From Bacillota bacterium (GTDB lineage: Bacteria; Bacillota; Clostridia; Lachnospirales; Lachnospiraceae): a DNA stretch of 64,000 nucleotides. The stretch's first letter is position 1; each line of letters opens with the position of its first letter. Below, piece after piece: positions 51,310 to 60,072 of this stretch. A program made the position numbers and the translations under genes. The notes under the pieces are model-generated. The model did no database searches, was not told the origin of the DNA, and saw nothing but the letters and a program-made list of their open reading frames with translations. The stretch is taken from contig JAEWYQ010000073.1 of the NCBI GenBank assembly GCA_023395555.1, positions 124,001 to 188,000 on the forward strand, read 5' to 3'.

Positions 51310-52098
51310 TTACTCATACCTGTTCTTTGGTTCAACAAGACAGATGCCGTCGCGAAGCTCCAGTGCCTTTACGGCCCGGCCCGCCTCCAGCCTGAGGTCT
51401 GAATCCGCACATCTGGCCGGATAGCTGACATGCACATTCTTCAAGGTGTCAAAGCTTACCGTCCCCAGCTGGCCCGGAAGAATGGTATCAATCACCTTTC
51501 CGTCATACAGCAGCAGCTCATTCTCGTTGATTCCATAATTTCTCGTTTGTACCCGTTTCAGGGTCTTTATAATTGTTTGGACAACCACGGATGCCAGATA
51601 CCCCGTAATCGCCGCAATTATAAGTGTTATTACATGCCCCCGGCCCAGCATTGTCATGATGGCCCCCACTGCTCCAAACCCTACGGCCAGAGCGGACAGC
51701 GACATCAGGGAGGTGGGAACAAGTCCCAGGGAAAAGGCGGAGCTTATCTCTGCTCCTGCCGGTGTCTGACCATCTAAAGCATGAGCATCACCGGTGTGGG
51801 CTTCATAATGGTGGCCTGTCAATCCATGACCGAGTAATCCATGGCCTGTCAGCCCATGACCTGCATCCAGATCCAGTCCGGGATCTGCCCCGATATCCCC
51901 GCCGATATCAATACCGGGATCAATATCCAAGTCAACGTCCAGGTCAACATCCAGATCAACATCCAAATCGATATCCGTATCCACTCCCACATCCATATCG
52001 ACATCCGTATCCGAACCGCCTCCAAGGGCTCCCATGATGACACTGAGAACGGGAAGTACTGCGCCTCCGGCAAAGAAACATAGATAGAACGTTATCAC
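51310..52098 (-). CDS. NfeD-like membrane protein with Asp-rich and His-rich repeats
   Basis: The 262-residue protein is a partner of the flotillin gene. It begins with a membrane segment (FYLCFFAGGAVLPVLSVIMG), then residues 30-78 are almost entirely Asp with Val, Ile, Leu and Gly in alternation (DVDLDVDLDVDLDID). A stretch HGLTGHGLLGHGLTGHH follows at 81-97. Two further membrane helices cover about 120-190 and the C-terminal 65 residues form the NfeD OB-fold (LLYDGKVIDTILPGQLGTVSFDTL). The start is GTG, seven bases after GGGGG. The Asp-rich insertion is absent from usual YuaF-type proteins and could bind calcium or other metals. Confidence 0.8.
   Translation of the reverse strand: MITFYLCFFAGGAVLPVLSVIMGALGGGSDTDVDMDVGVDTDIDLDVDLDVDLDVDLDIDPGIDIGGDIGADPGLDLDAGHGLTGHGLLGHGLTGHHYEAHTGDAHALDGQTPAGAEISSAFSLGLVPTSLMSLSALAVGFGAVGAIMTMLGRGHVITLIIAAITGYLASVVVQTIIKTLKRVQTRNYGINENELLLYDGKVIDTILPGQLGTVSFDTLKNVHVSYPARCADSDLRLEAGRAVKALELRDGICLVEPKNRYE
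51900..52012 (-). repeat. In-frame DNA repeat encoding the Asp-rich segment
   Basis: Short units of the type GAT-GTT-GAT-CTG and GTT-GAC-CTG-GAC recur through this stretch, encoding a D-x alternation. Most units are 6 or 12 bp with synonymous drift. Such arrays can change length by slippage. Confidence 0.75.
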
Positions 52099-52191
52099 TT
52101 CGTAGACCCCCTTTTCACAACCTAAATTGAGTATAGCATATTTTCACTGCCAATGCGAGTTTCTAATATAATTTTAACACAATTACAAGAA

Positions 52192-53049
52192 TCAATCATT
52201 AGAAAATCTAGACAGGAAAAGTATTGCATAATATCCCAGAATGAAAGTTACAATGGACAGAATGGCAGATGGTATCCACCAGGCAAAGCCTGCCCCGTCC
52301 GGTACGGCAGGGATAATCTTATCCCGGAAGATCTCTGAGGTGGACCCCAGAACAAAGCCGATAATCATGCAGTAGGTCTGGTGGGGGAATTTATTCATGG
52401 TCCATTCGATAGGCTTGGTAATCAGAAAGATTCCGACTACCGTGGATATCCCTATCACCCCGATATAAACCAGATCAAAGCCGGTAATGGCCGCCAGCAT
52501 CGTATCATACATTCCCAGCACCAGGAGCATATGGGAGGTGCTGATTCCCGGAAGCACCAGAGCGAGGGCAATAATAATCCCCGTCGCCAGCACCATCAGA
52601 TAATGGCCAATTCCCGTTCCCGTACTGATATCAAAATTGCCGGTAGGCAGAAAACCGATGGAAATTACAATAATAAAACCAATGAGAAAGTAGATTGCAA
52701 AGGACAGCTTCCGTGTCGCTGCCTCTGTTCTTTTATAGAGTGCGGGAATGCCGCCGATGACCGCTCCCAGAAAGAAAAAAGATACCGGCAGGGGGAACTT
52801 CTCCAGCAGCCATTGGATGACAAAGGCCAGGGAGCCGATACCCGCTGCCGCACCGATACAGAATTTTATTAAAAACAAAAAGTTTCCCTTAATATCCTTT
52901 AGAAAATTACTGATAGAACCGATCAGCCTATCATATATTCCAAGCAGGATCGCCATGGTTCCGCCGCTGACTCCCGGTACGCTCATGGACGAACCAATGA
53001 TAAAGCCCTTTAGTAAGATTAACACATTGCCTTTTAATTTGCTGTTCAT
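52192..53049 (-). CDS. DUF368 membrane protein (PopT-type undecaprenyl phosphate transporter candidate)
   Basis: The 285-residue protein has about eight membrane segments and the family features FIIGSSMSVPGVSGGTMAILLGIYDRLI and ALVLPGISTSHMLLVLGMYD, a duplicated pair of P-G-[VI]-S motifs. DUF368 proteins have been shown to recycle the lipid carrier undecaprenyl phosphate across the membrane. The start at 53049 follows AAGGAG by ten bases; an upstream ATG is weaker. It lies downstream of the ABC-2-like gene on the same strand with a 109-bp gap. Function is inferred from family, not specific residues. Confidence 0.85.
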   Translation of the reverse strand: MNSKLKGNVLILLKGFIIGSSMSVPGVSGGTMAILLGIYDRLIGSISNFLKDIKGNFLFLIKFCIGAAAGIGSLAFVIQWLLEKFPLPVSFFFLGAVIGGIPALYKRTEAATRKLSFAIYFLIGFIIVISIGFLPTGNFDISTGTGIGHYLMVLATGIIIALALVLPGISTSHMLLVLGMYDTMLAAITGFDLVYIGVIGISTVVGIFLITKPIEWTMNKFPHQTYCMIIGFVLGSTSEIFRDKIIPAVPDGAGFAWWIPSAILSIVTFILGYYAILFLSRFSND

Positions 53050-53158
53050 CGTCTTTATACTCCTTATTGAAATAATTTCCTTGATCTTCCCATTCAATTA
53101 TATAGAAGTATACTATGTTAAATTCCGATTGTAAAGACCGCCGATTCATTCCTGAGGC

Positions 53159-54157
53159 TTACCGTCTGAGCAGAAAAAGCTCCGGAAGCTCAGTGAGACC
53201 CAGAAACCAGTTAGAAGGATAATACCGAAAGACTTCCATATCAAACACATGAAGCAATGCGGGCAGCAAAAACAGCACGCTGAACCAGACCAACGCTGCA
53301 TATATTCCTTTTCTTGAAAACAGCATTGCCAGAAAGGAAATACCTGTTATCGCGATAAACCGTATCCCATAAACAAGAATTAAATAAGCATAGATCGGCA
53401 CATTCACCGCATCACGCAGAAATGGGAGGGCCTTTACAGACGCAGTAAAATCATCTGCATTATATGCGGAGCAAATTGCTATCAGCTCCGGTAAGTACAC
53501 CGCTGTAAGAATAGCCCCGGATACCATTAGCAGTGTAAGTGATTTTGTGAGGAAAAGCTTCCTTCTCCCGTTTACCGTAGTATGAAATAATTTGCAGAAG
53601 GTCTGCTCTCTTATGGGGATTATGGACAGTAATATTAAAACCATAAGAAGAAGGGTATTGACGGCATTTCTGTCCGCAGCATCCACTAACAGCGTTTTAT
53701 AAGGCGTATCATAAACGATTGACCGCTTTCCGCTCTGTTCAGCCCTGCTTTCTGCATGAATTAAAAGAACCAGAAGCCGGTTCATCGCTGAAACCTGTTC
53801 CACCGAGCCCCCCTTTGAAAGTGCGTCAAGCCTTTGCATTGCCCATTCAATCGGGTCATCCTGCTGTTTTGCGGTCTCCACCGCCTGATAATAATAGGCC
53901 TCCTCTTTTGTGATAAATAAATGGTAATTGCTGATATGCAGCAACTGCATCGCCAGCCCGAAGAGGATTACCAGAACCGCCTTATTGGCGATCACCAGCC
54001 TCCAGAGCTCATGTAAAAATAAATTTACCGATTTTACTTGTATTATATTAATGGAAAACCTGACCAGAGGTTGTGAATTAACTCTTCCCCGCTCAAACAG
54101 ATAGACGGAACTGCCTGCCAGCATAAAAAATGCTATGAAGATAACAATGGAAACCAC
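53159..54157 (-). CDS. ABC-2-like multi-pass membrane protein, probably N-terminally shortened
   Basis: The 332-residue reading has about seven membrane segments. It opens inside a membrane helix at a GTG with no ribosome binding site, and the frame runs back only 15 codons to a stop. An ATG with GAGGAG-like sequence nearby lies in another frame at about 54219. The first helix plus ERGRVNSQPLVRF resembles the middle of ABC-2 permeases, after the first half. The segment PIREQTFCKLFHTTVNGRRKLFLTKSLTLL is typical of the ABC-2 fold. It may be the C-terminal half of a truncated or frameshifted permease. The 200-bp gap upstream is AT-rich with no gene. Confidence 0.55.
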   Translation of the reverse strand: MVSIVIFIAFFMLAGSSVYLFERGRVNSQPLVRFSINIIQVKSVNLFLHELWRLVIANKAVLVILFGLAMQLLHISNYHLFITKEEAYYYQAVETAKQQDDPIEWAMQRLDALSKGGSVEQVSAMNRLLVLLIHAESRAEQSGKRSIVYDTPYKTLLVDAADRNAVNTLLLMVLILLSIIPIREQTFCKLFHTTVNGRRKLFLTKSLTLLMVSGAILTAVYLPELIAICSAYNADDFTASVKALPFLRDAVNVPIYAYLILVYGIRFIAITGISFLAMLFSRKGIYAALVWFSVLFLLPALLHVFDMEVFRYYPSNWFLGLTELPELFLLRR

Positions 54158-54357
54158 ATATAAACAGGTGACCGGAAATCCGAAAACCTGTTATTTTTCT
54201 CCTCATAATACATTTCCCCCCTAATTTGTATATTATATTATTGAATTTGAGCAATAATTATATGGGTAATAATACCATGTATTTTCATAAATGTAAAGTA
54301 ACTTTCAATATATAAAACCAGAAGTATTAACACTGTTACAGCTCGATAAATATTGTA

Positions 54358-55635
54358 TCACTTAATTCTACATGACCATTTATGATATCGATATGCTTTA
54401 TATCCTCCCCTGCCCCATCGGAGGCAATTCTCTGCCAGCATATAAAATAATGGCATTCCCAGATAAGCCCTTGGAAGGGGGAAGCTTCTTCCAAAAGAGA
54501 ACAGAAGACAGATCACAGTGCATTCCAATACTGCCGCCGGAAGCAGGCTGCCGGCCTCCTGCCTGTTGACCGGAAGAAGATGTCTGTAGATTCTAAGCGC
54601 CGGTATACCGACTGCTGCCGCAGCCGTACAAGTCAGACAATTTCGGATATCCTGCTTTAGCAGGATATCCTTATAATTGGGAGTAATATAATCCATGCCC
54701 CGCCTCCATTCCAGGAAATCGGCGTATCTCCTGCTCCAGAAGGAAAAATCGGACCATTTTGCAGGAACGAGCTGCTGGGGGAAAAATACCTCAAATTCCA
54801 TCATCCAGGAAATCAGGGGCCAGATGCATAAAAGTAACAGAAAAAGACTGACGGCCTGAACCGGGATGCTCCTTCTCCTCCAGAGAGCCGCACCCACCTC
54901 ATACAGCAGGCAAAAGCCCATAAGCCACGCCGGCAGCAAAGCCGCCAGGGAAAGGCCCCTGGAGATCAGATATCCGTCAATCAGGGTATAGCTGCCGCTA
55001 ATTCCATACCGTCTCAGCAGCTCCTCAGCCTGTTGCCCGCCGCTGCTTTCGGCTGCAAAGGTCAGTTCCAGATTGGCATAGTCCATTTTCTCCAATTCCC
55101 GCACAATAAGACATACCGCTTCCCTGGTATGAAGGATGCCCCGCACAAGGTAGGATTCACCGTCATAAGACACAGAATTCCCCATCGCATCCATTGTGCC
55201 AAACAGACCGTATGCCGTATCCTCGTCAATCAGACAGCCTTGAAGGTCATCTGCTGCCGGTATATATCCGCCGGCTATATAAATCGGATATGCCCGTTCC
55301 ATGTCACCGGATACTTCAATCAGTGACAGCTTTCTTTCCTGCGGATACACCACTATCCCGCTGCTTAGGATACCCACTTCAATAAGCTGTCTCTCCTTCC
55401 TGTTCCAGGCGGTGATTCCTTTCAATCCTTTCTTTTCTCCTTCCATTTCCTGCTCTGCCATATAGGCGAGGGTCCGCCCCTCCACTGTCCCTTCCTCTAT
55501 CCGGATGCTGACAGCCCGGTAATCCTCTTCGATGCAGCGGCTATAATATAATGCGGTTCCCCACAGGGCATAGATCAGGGCAAACAGAAGGAGAAGAGCC
55601 GCACGCCCTTTGATAATGCTATTCATTCTTCTCAT
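54358..55635 (-). CDS. MacB-type ABC permease-like membrane protein
   Basis: The 425-residue protein has one N-terminal membrane helix (ALLLLFALIYALWGTALYYS), a 230-residue extracytoplasmic region of MacB periplasmic-core type (IYIAGGYIPAADDLQGCLIDEDTAYGLFG ... VRGILHTREAVCLIV), then three or more hydrophobic segments. In MacB the order is TM - core domain - three TM. The start overlaps the end of the adaptor gene by 17 bp, so the two are translated together. It lacks the ATPase domain of MacB. A truncation or a missing partner ATPase is possible. Confidence 0.65.
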   Translation of the reverse strand: MRRMNSIIKGRAALLLLFALIYALWGTALYYSRCIEEDYRAVSIRIEEGTVEGRTLAYMAEQEMEGEKKGLKGITAWNRKERQLIEVGILSSGIVVYPQERKLSLIEVSGDMERAYPIYIAGGYIPAADDLQGCLIDEDTAYGLFGTMDAMGNSVSYDGESYLVRGILHTREAVCLIVRELEKMDYANLELTFAAESSGGQQAEELLRRYGISGSYTLIDGYLISRGLSLAALLPAWLMGFCLLYEVGAALWRRRSIPVQAVSLFLLLLCIWPLISWMMEFEVFFPQQLVPAKWSDFSFWSRRYADFLEWRRGMDYITPNYKDILLKQDIRNCLTCTAAAAVGIPALRIYRHLLPVNRQEAGSLLPAAVLECTVICLLFSFGRSFPLPRAYLGMPLFYMLAENCLRWGRGGYKAYRYHKWSCRIK

Positions 55636-58036
55636 TAATCCTCACCCGGTCCCCCTCCTCAATGCTTTTACTGCTGCTGACAACAACTCTGTCCCCCGAG
55701 CCAAGCACTGTATCCACCGCCGCGGTTTTGCCGTCTTTCTCCAGCACAGTAACATTTACCCGGTAGACGGTCTGCTCCCGGCCCAGGCTGGTGTTCGTCT
55801 CTCCGATTGCCAGAACATAATTCATCTGATGGGAATCGATCCGTATCGCTTGAAGAGGCAGTGTCTTTGCATATTTTCCGGATGTTTTGCTGACAGTATA
55901 GGACACGGTCTTTCCAATATCATATATTGCCAATGAAGTATGATCGACGGAAGGAAGTTCTGCTGTCAGCTCCGCCATTCCCTGGGCATCCTCCCGGCCT
56001 ATGCTTTCTATGACAGCCGTTATCGGCTCCCGCCTGTCACTGCTTGAGAGCAGGATCTCATCTCCGACCTCCAGATGCTCTGCTTCCTCCCTTGATACCT
56101 TCGCTTGAAACAGGTAATTTTCCGTAGAAATGGACACCTTTTCTGCGCCTGTAATTCTGCTTCCCACACTTACGCCAATGTTTTTTACCTTCCCCGCACA
56201 GGGAGAAAGGACTTTGCCCTCCTGCTTCAGCAGCTTTTCCGCCGCTTCCACTGCTTCTCTATGCTGCTCCACCTCCATTGCGAGAAGATCATTGGAGATC
56301 CGGTTTATCTCCTGCTTCGTCCGGTTGGAGCGCAGGGTATCCGAATCTTTCTTCTTGGCCTTATTCAAGGCCGTCCTGGCATCCTCAAGAACCCTTTCGG
56401 CACTGTGCAGCTGGCTCTCCTGGGCCTGCAGCTCCTCACCGTAATCATACTGCCGCTCCTTAATCCGGTCACAGACCTCCTGGGCCTTATTTTTATTCTC
56501 CCCGGCTTTATCCAGGCTCTCCCTGGCCTTGTTCCGGTTTTGTATCCGCTCATCCTCATCCTTCTCCAGTCCGGCCAGCTTTCTCTCCCACTGCAGCTTC
56601 GTACTTTCCAGTTCTTCCTGTTTTACCTCCACCAGCTCTTCGGCGCTGCGGACAACCTGGCGCTTTGCGTCATCCTCCTGGTAAACGATGGAGAAAAGGC
56701 TTTGCCAGGCCATTGCAGCATTTGCTTCCGAGCCGCTTTGAATTGCGGCACCATAAGAAGCGATGGCGTCACAAAGCTCTTTGTCCCTCCCGGCTTCTTC
56801 CTTCCATGCCTCATAGGCATCCTCATAAGCGCGGATATATGCCGCCTTCTGGGCGGTAGTCAGATAGGAGCCTGATTCTGCCGCTGTAATAAATGCCAGC
56901 TTATAATCCTCTCTGGCCCGGTTGAGTTCCTTCAGCAGAGCCTTTGCTGTTTTCACATGCCTCCTGTATTCTTCCTCACCGTAATAGCACCAGAAGATCG
57001 GAAGCTGGGCCCGGATCAACGCATCCTGACTGTCTTCCGCGGGGGTTTCCCTATCGGCTGTCCCTGTGTCTGAGACTGGATTCTCTGACTGGGCATAGAG
57101 TTTCGTCAGAATTTCATGGAAGCTGTTGTCGATATTCATCAAGGTGGCGCTATACTCCCGGTCATCAAAAGCAATACTGCCGGGATCCCATACCGGCTCC
57201 CCATCCTCTTTTTGGGAGGGTGCGGCTATCTTTACCTTGCTGTCCAGCGCCGCAGCACGGTATCCTGCGATTGCAGCTTCCGCTTTCCTTTTACCGGCAA
57301 ACAGCTCTTTCAGAGCTTCTTCCGCCCTGGCGTATGCTTTCTCTGCCTTGAGCACAGCCCGGTCACGGTCCTCTTCCGCCTCCAGCTTCCATTCCTGGAC
57401 CTCCTGATAGGCTCTTTCGGCCTCCATGCAGGCTTCTTCTGCCTCCCGGTATGCTTCTTCTGCTTTCTCCAGCTCTTCCTGCCTTGCCTTATCTATCGAT
57501 GACCTTGCCGCTTCCAGCCTCGTCCGAGCCAGCCCGGCATCCAGCTCCGCTCTTCTCAGTGCGAGAGCTGCCGCCTCCTCTTCCTCCGCTGCTGCCGACG
57601 CCGCCGTCTCCTGGGCCAGCTCTTCCTTCTCCCTGTTGAGTTCTGCAATGGTAAGCTCCCGCCGGAGATCCTCACATATGGTTTCCAGTCCTTGCAGATC
57701 ATAGATAAAGAGAAGATCCCCTTCTTCAATCGGCTGGCCTTCCTTTACTGCAATTTCCGATATCCTGGCCCCCTCATAGAGTTCCAGATATTTCTCTGTT
57801 TTGGCTTCAATGGAACCGGTTCCCGTGATAATATAATTTAATACGCTGCTCTTTGTCTTTACTGCTGTTACCTTTGCAACGGTTACCGAATCCGCGGCAC
57901 GGGATACCCCTGTCAGCAGCAGCATTAGTATGAAAAAACCGATCAGCAGACGCTTTGCTGCCTCCTGCAAGGTTGGTTTTGCCGCTTCCGGTTCTCTGGC
58001 AAGCTGCTTTATGATATACTCCTTCATCCTTCCCAT
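55619..58036 (-). CDS. HlyD/RND-type membrane-fusion adaptor with very long coiled coil
   Basis: The 805-residue protein has one N-terminal membrane segment (LLIGFFILMLLLTGVSRA) and a split biotinyl-like domain: the first half around residues 65-115 (GTGSIEAKTEKYLELYEGARISEIAVKEGQPIEEGDLLF) and the second half near 615-640 (VLSPCAGKVKNIGVSVGSRI), joined by about 500 residues of Glu/Ala/Arg-rich coiled coil. Typical MacA/HlyD proteins have about 400 residues with 100-150 of coiled coil. The C-terminal beta-barrel and membrane-proximal domains follow. It lies between the permease pair and the MacB-type gene in one direction. The coiled-coil hairpin could reach through a thick wall. Confidence 0.85.
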   Translation of the reverse strand: MGRMKEYIIKQLAREPEAAKPTLQEAAKRLLIGFFILMLLLTGVSRAADSVTVAKVTAVKTKSSVLNYIITGTGSIEAKTEKYLELYEGARISEIAVKEGQPIEEGDLLFIYDLQGLETICEDLRRELTIAELNREKEELAQETAASAAAEEEEAAALALRRAELDAGLARTRLEAARSSIDKARQEELEKAEEAYREAEEACMEAERAYQEVQEWKLEAEEDRDRAVLKAEKAYARAEEALKELFAGKRKAEAAIAGYRAAALDSKVKIAAPSQKEDGEPVWDPGSIAFDDREYSATLMNIDNSFHEILTKLYAQSENPVSDTGTADRETPAEDSQDALIRAQLPIFWCYYGEEEYRRHVKTAKALLKELNRAREDYKLAFITAAESGSYLTTAQKAAYIRAYEDAYEAWKEEAGRDKELCDAIASYGAAIQSGSEANAAMAWQSLFSIVYQEDDAKRQVVRSAEELVEVKQEELESTKLQWERKLAGLEKDEDERIQNRNKARESLDKAGENKNKAQEVCDRIKERQYDYGEELQAQESQLHSAERVLEDARTALNKAKKKDSDTLRSNRTKQEINRISNDLLAMEVEQHREAVEAAEKLLKQEGKVLSPCAGKVKNIGVSVGSRITGAEKVSISTENYLFQAKVSREEAEHLEVGDEILLSSSDRREPITAVIESIGREDAQGMAELTAELPSVDHTSLAIYDIGKTVSYTVSKTSGKYAKTLPLQAIRIDSHQMNYVLAIGETNTSLGREQTVYRVNVTVLEKDGKTAAVDTVLGSGDRVVVSSSKSIEEGDRVRINEKNE

Positions 58037-58153
58037 TCTCTTTCACCTTTCTTTCCATTCCTTCTACCCGCCAATCCCATTGATCCTGTCTTCCTTTCCA
58101 TCCCTCTTGATCCCCATGCTTCCCTTCTTACCGCCTTGTCTGTGCTTTGGCCG

Positions 58154-58999
58154 TTACTCTTTAATTCCGGAAGCTACAATCCCTTCTTCTATATATTTCT
58201 GACCGGACAGAAAAAACAGCAGCGGCGGCATCATGGCGATCACGCAGGCTGTCAGTGCAACTCCCAGCTCATCCATGGCAATTCCGGGAAGATACAGGGA
58301 CATGGGCCACAGGGATTTATCCTTTAGAAAGGTAATGGGCTGCTCAATTGCATTCCATCCCTCCAGAAAGCCCAGAATCCCGGCAGAGATAATCCCCGAC
58401 GCACCCATGGGCAGTCCGATATGCAGAAATATCTTTCCCTCCCCTGCCCCATCTATTTTAGCCGCCTCAATCAGAGCCCGAGGAATGGTTCTGAAGCTTT
58501 TCTCCAGGATGAATACGGGAAAGGTGGAAAATAGCATGGGAACGATCAGGGCCAGGTGGGTATTCATCAGCCTTAGCCGGTCAAGCACAAGATAGCTTGA
58601 TACCATCGTTACCTGAAAGGGCATGATCATCAATGCGATGTACAATAAGAACAGCGCTTTCTTTCCCCGGAACTGAAAACGTGCAAAGCTCCAGGCGGCA
58701 GGAAGTGCAATGATCAGCTGCCCGGCCACACCGGGAATTACCTGAATGCAGGAATTCCAGAACATCGGAAAGAATTGTGGCGTATCCAGCAGCAGCTCCG
58801 CGTAGGGTCGAAGAGTGGGGTAGCCGGGGAACAGATGCCAGGACGCATACCCTTCCCTCTGTCCCAATACCGCCCCGATGCTTTCCTCCACCTCGGCAGC
58901 TCCCATAAAGGAACCGGAGACCAGCATCCACAGAGGGAGCCAGATGAGCAGGGCCATGATACAGAGAATTAAAAAGTTAAGATACCTCAGCCTCTTCAT
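58154..58999 (-). CDS. ABC transporter permease (MalG-type), third set
   Basis: The 281-residue permease has six membrane segments starting YLNFLILCIMALLIWLPLWM and the EAA loop ALIEAAKIDGAGEGKIFLHIGLP. Its start overlaps the stop of the MalF-type gene by four bases (ATGA). The frame extends further upstream within that gene, but GGAGG before 58999 supports this start. The 117-bp gap to the following adaptor gene is strongly purine-rich on the coding strand and has no hairpin. Confidence 0.9.
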   Translation of the reverse strand: MKRLRYLNFLILCIMALLIWLPLWMLVSGSFMGAAEVEESIGAVLGQREGYASWHLFPGYPTLRPYAELLLDTPQFFPMFWNSCIQVIPGVAGQLIIALPAAWSFARFQFRGKKALFLLYIALMIMPFQVTMVSSYLVLDRLRLMNTHLALIVPMLFSTFPVFILEKSFRTIPRALIEAAKIDGAGEGKIFLHIGLPMGASGIISAGILGFLEGWNAIEQPITFLKDKSLWPMSLYLPGIAMDELGVALTACVIAMMPPLLFFLSGQKYIEEGIVASGIKE

Positions 59000-59922
59000 T
59001 CCTCCACCCCTCTTCGCCCCAGACCATGAAGCAGCAGAAGGAATAGAATAAATACTACTGCAAGCATAGATGCCGCGGCGCACATTTTCTGAATATCCAG
59101 TGAAACAAACCAGTTATTTAACAGATGCTGAAGCATATAAATGCTGCTCTGGGGGTAAGCCCCCGCCACCAGATAGGCTTCACGGAATACCTTGAAGGAA
59201 TTGACCAGGGACATCACTGCCGCAACAAACAGGGTCGGCATTAGCCCCGGCAGAGTGATGTAAAAGAACTTTCCCAATACCCCTGCCCCGTCGATGGCAG
59301 CCGCCTCGTAGACCGTCTCCGATATACTGCCCAAACCGGACAGCCACAGCACACAGTCATAGCCCGCATTCTTCCACACATAGCTGAATACCAGCACCAG
59401 AAAGGCATAATCCGTATTCATCCAGTCCACCGTCCGGCTGCCCAGCCTCACCAGCAGATGATTCAGCAAGCCCTGGTTATGAAAGAAAATCTTCCACAGG
59501 AGGGCCACCGAGGCAACCGGAACAGCCATGGGAATCAGAAAGGATACCTTAAAGAAATCTCCCCGGTGCTGCATCATTACGGATAGCAGCAGGCTCAGAA
59601 GCAGCAGCAGGGGGATGCAGACCAGAATAAACCTCCCTGTATTTCCTGCTGCCAGGCGGAATGCTTCATTTTCCAGTACGGTCCGGTAATTCTTAAGGCC
59701 GACAAACCTTCCCCCCATGGCTTCAAAGAAGGATCTTCGCACCGCATCCAGAAAGGGAAGCAGGACAAACACCGCGATGCCCAGAAGGCTGGGAAGCAAA
59801 AACAGCCAGGCTATTCCTGTTTCCCGCCGCCTCAGCCGGTGCCTGACACCGCCGCGCAGGTGTCTGACACCACGACGAGCATTACCTTGCCTTATTATTT
59901 TTAATATCATCTCGAGAACCAC
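58996..59922 (-). CDS. ABC transporter permease (MalF-type), third set
   Basis: The 308-residue permease has six membrane segments from WLFLLPSLLGIAVFVLLPFLD and the EAA loop YEAAAIDGAGVLGKFFYITLP. Its N-terminus is very basic (NARRGVRHLRGGVRHRLRRRE) and is encoded by two tandem copies of a 13-bp palindrome (59838-59850 and 59859-59871). The start is uncertain: GTG at 59922, with AAGGGT close upstream, or ATG four codons later. It partners the MalG-type gene and probably the solute-binding lipoprotein at 62204. Confidence 0.88.
   Translation of the reverse strand: MVLEMILKIIRQGNARRGVRHLRGGVRHRLRRRETGIAWLFLLPSLLGIAVFVLLPFLDAVRRSFFEAMGGRFVGLKNYRTVLENEAFRLAAGNTGRFILVCIPLLLLLSLLLSVMMQHRGDFFKVSFLIPMAVPVASVALLWKIFFHNQGLLNHLLVRLGSRTVDWMNTDYAFLVLVFSYVWKNAGYDCVLWLSGLGSISETVYEAAAIDGAGVLGKFFYITLPGLMPTLFVAAVMSLVNSFKVFREAYLVAGAYPQSSIYMLQHLLNNWFVSLDIQKMCAAASMLAVVFILFLLLLHGLGRRGVEE
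59838..59871. repeat. Tandem pair of GGTGYCTGACACC palindromes inside a coding region
   Basis: GGTGCCTGACACC (59838-59850) and GGTGTCTGACACC (59859-59871) are spaced by eight bases. They encode part of the basic N-terminus of the permease. The same 13-mer appears at 60052-60064 and, in reverse, at 23893-23905. Confidence 0.75.
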
Positions 59923-59947
59923 ACCCTTACTGCAATAATATTTATCT

Positions 59948-59963
59948 GCGTATCGTTTACTGG
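59948..59963. promoter_or_regulatory. Candidate LacI-type operator before the third permease set
   Basis: The minus strand reads CCAGTAAACGATACGC, sharing AGTAAACGAT with the site at 37244-37259. It follows directly on a TATACT -10 candidate (59970-59965); the -35 is poor. It could also be chance similarity. Confidence 0.35.
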
Positions 59964-60007
59964 CAGTATAGCCGGGAAATCTCTAAATAACCTTTAAAAA
60001 CAGAGAA

Positions 60008-60048
60008 AGCCGCCGGGCTGGATGATATACATCCTAAACCCGGCGGCT
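60008..60048 (-). terminator. Intrinsic terminator after the histidine kinase
   Basis: AGCCGCCGGG (60008-60017) and CCCGGCGGCT (60039-60048) form a 10-bp G-C-rich stem with further pairing GGATG / CATCC inside. On the minus strand it is followed by TTCTCTGTTTTTAAA. A GGTGCCTGACACC palindrome (60052-60064) abuts it. Confidence 0.8.
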
Positions 60049-60072
60049 TCCGGTGCCTGACACCGATTTGCG

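Noticed and set aside
51841..52037. Asp-rich repeat region as a CRISPR array or tandem intergenic repeat
   Set aside because: It is in frame and codes for an alternating Asp segment; units drift at synonymous positions and no spacers are present.
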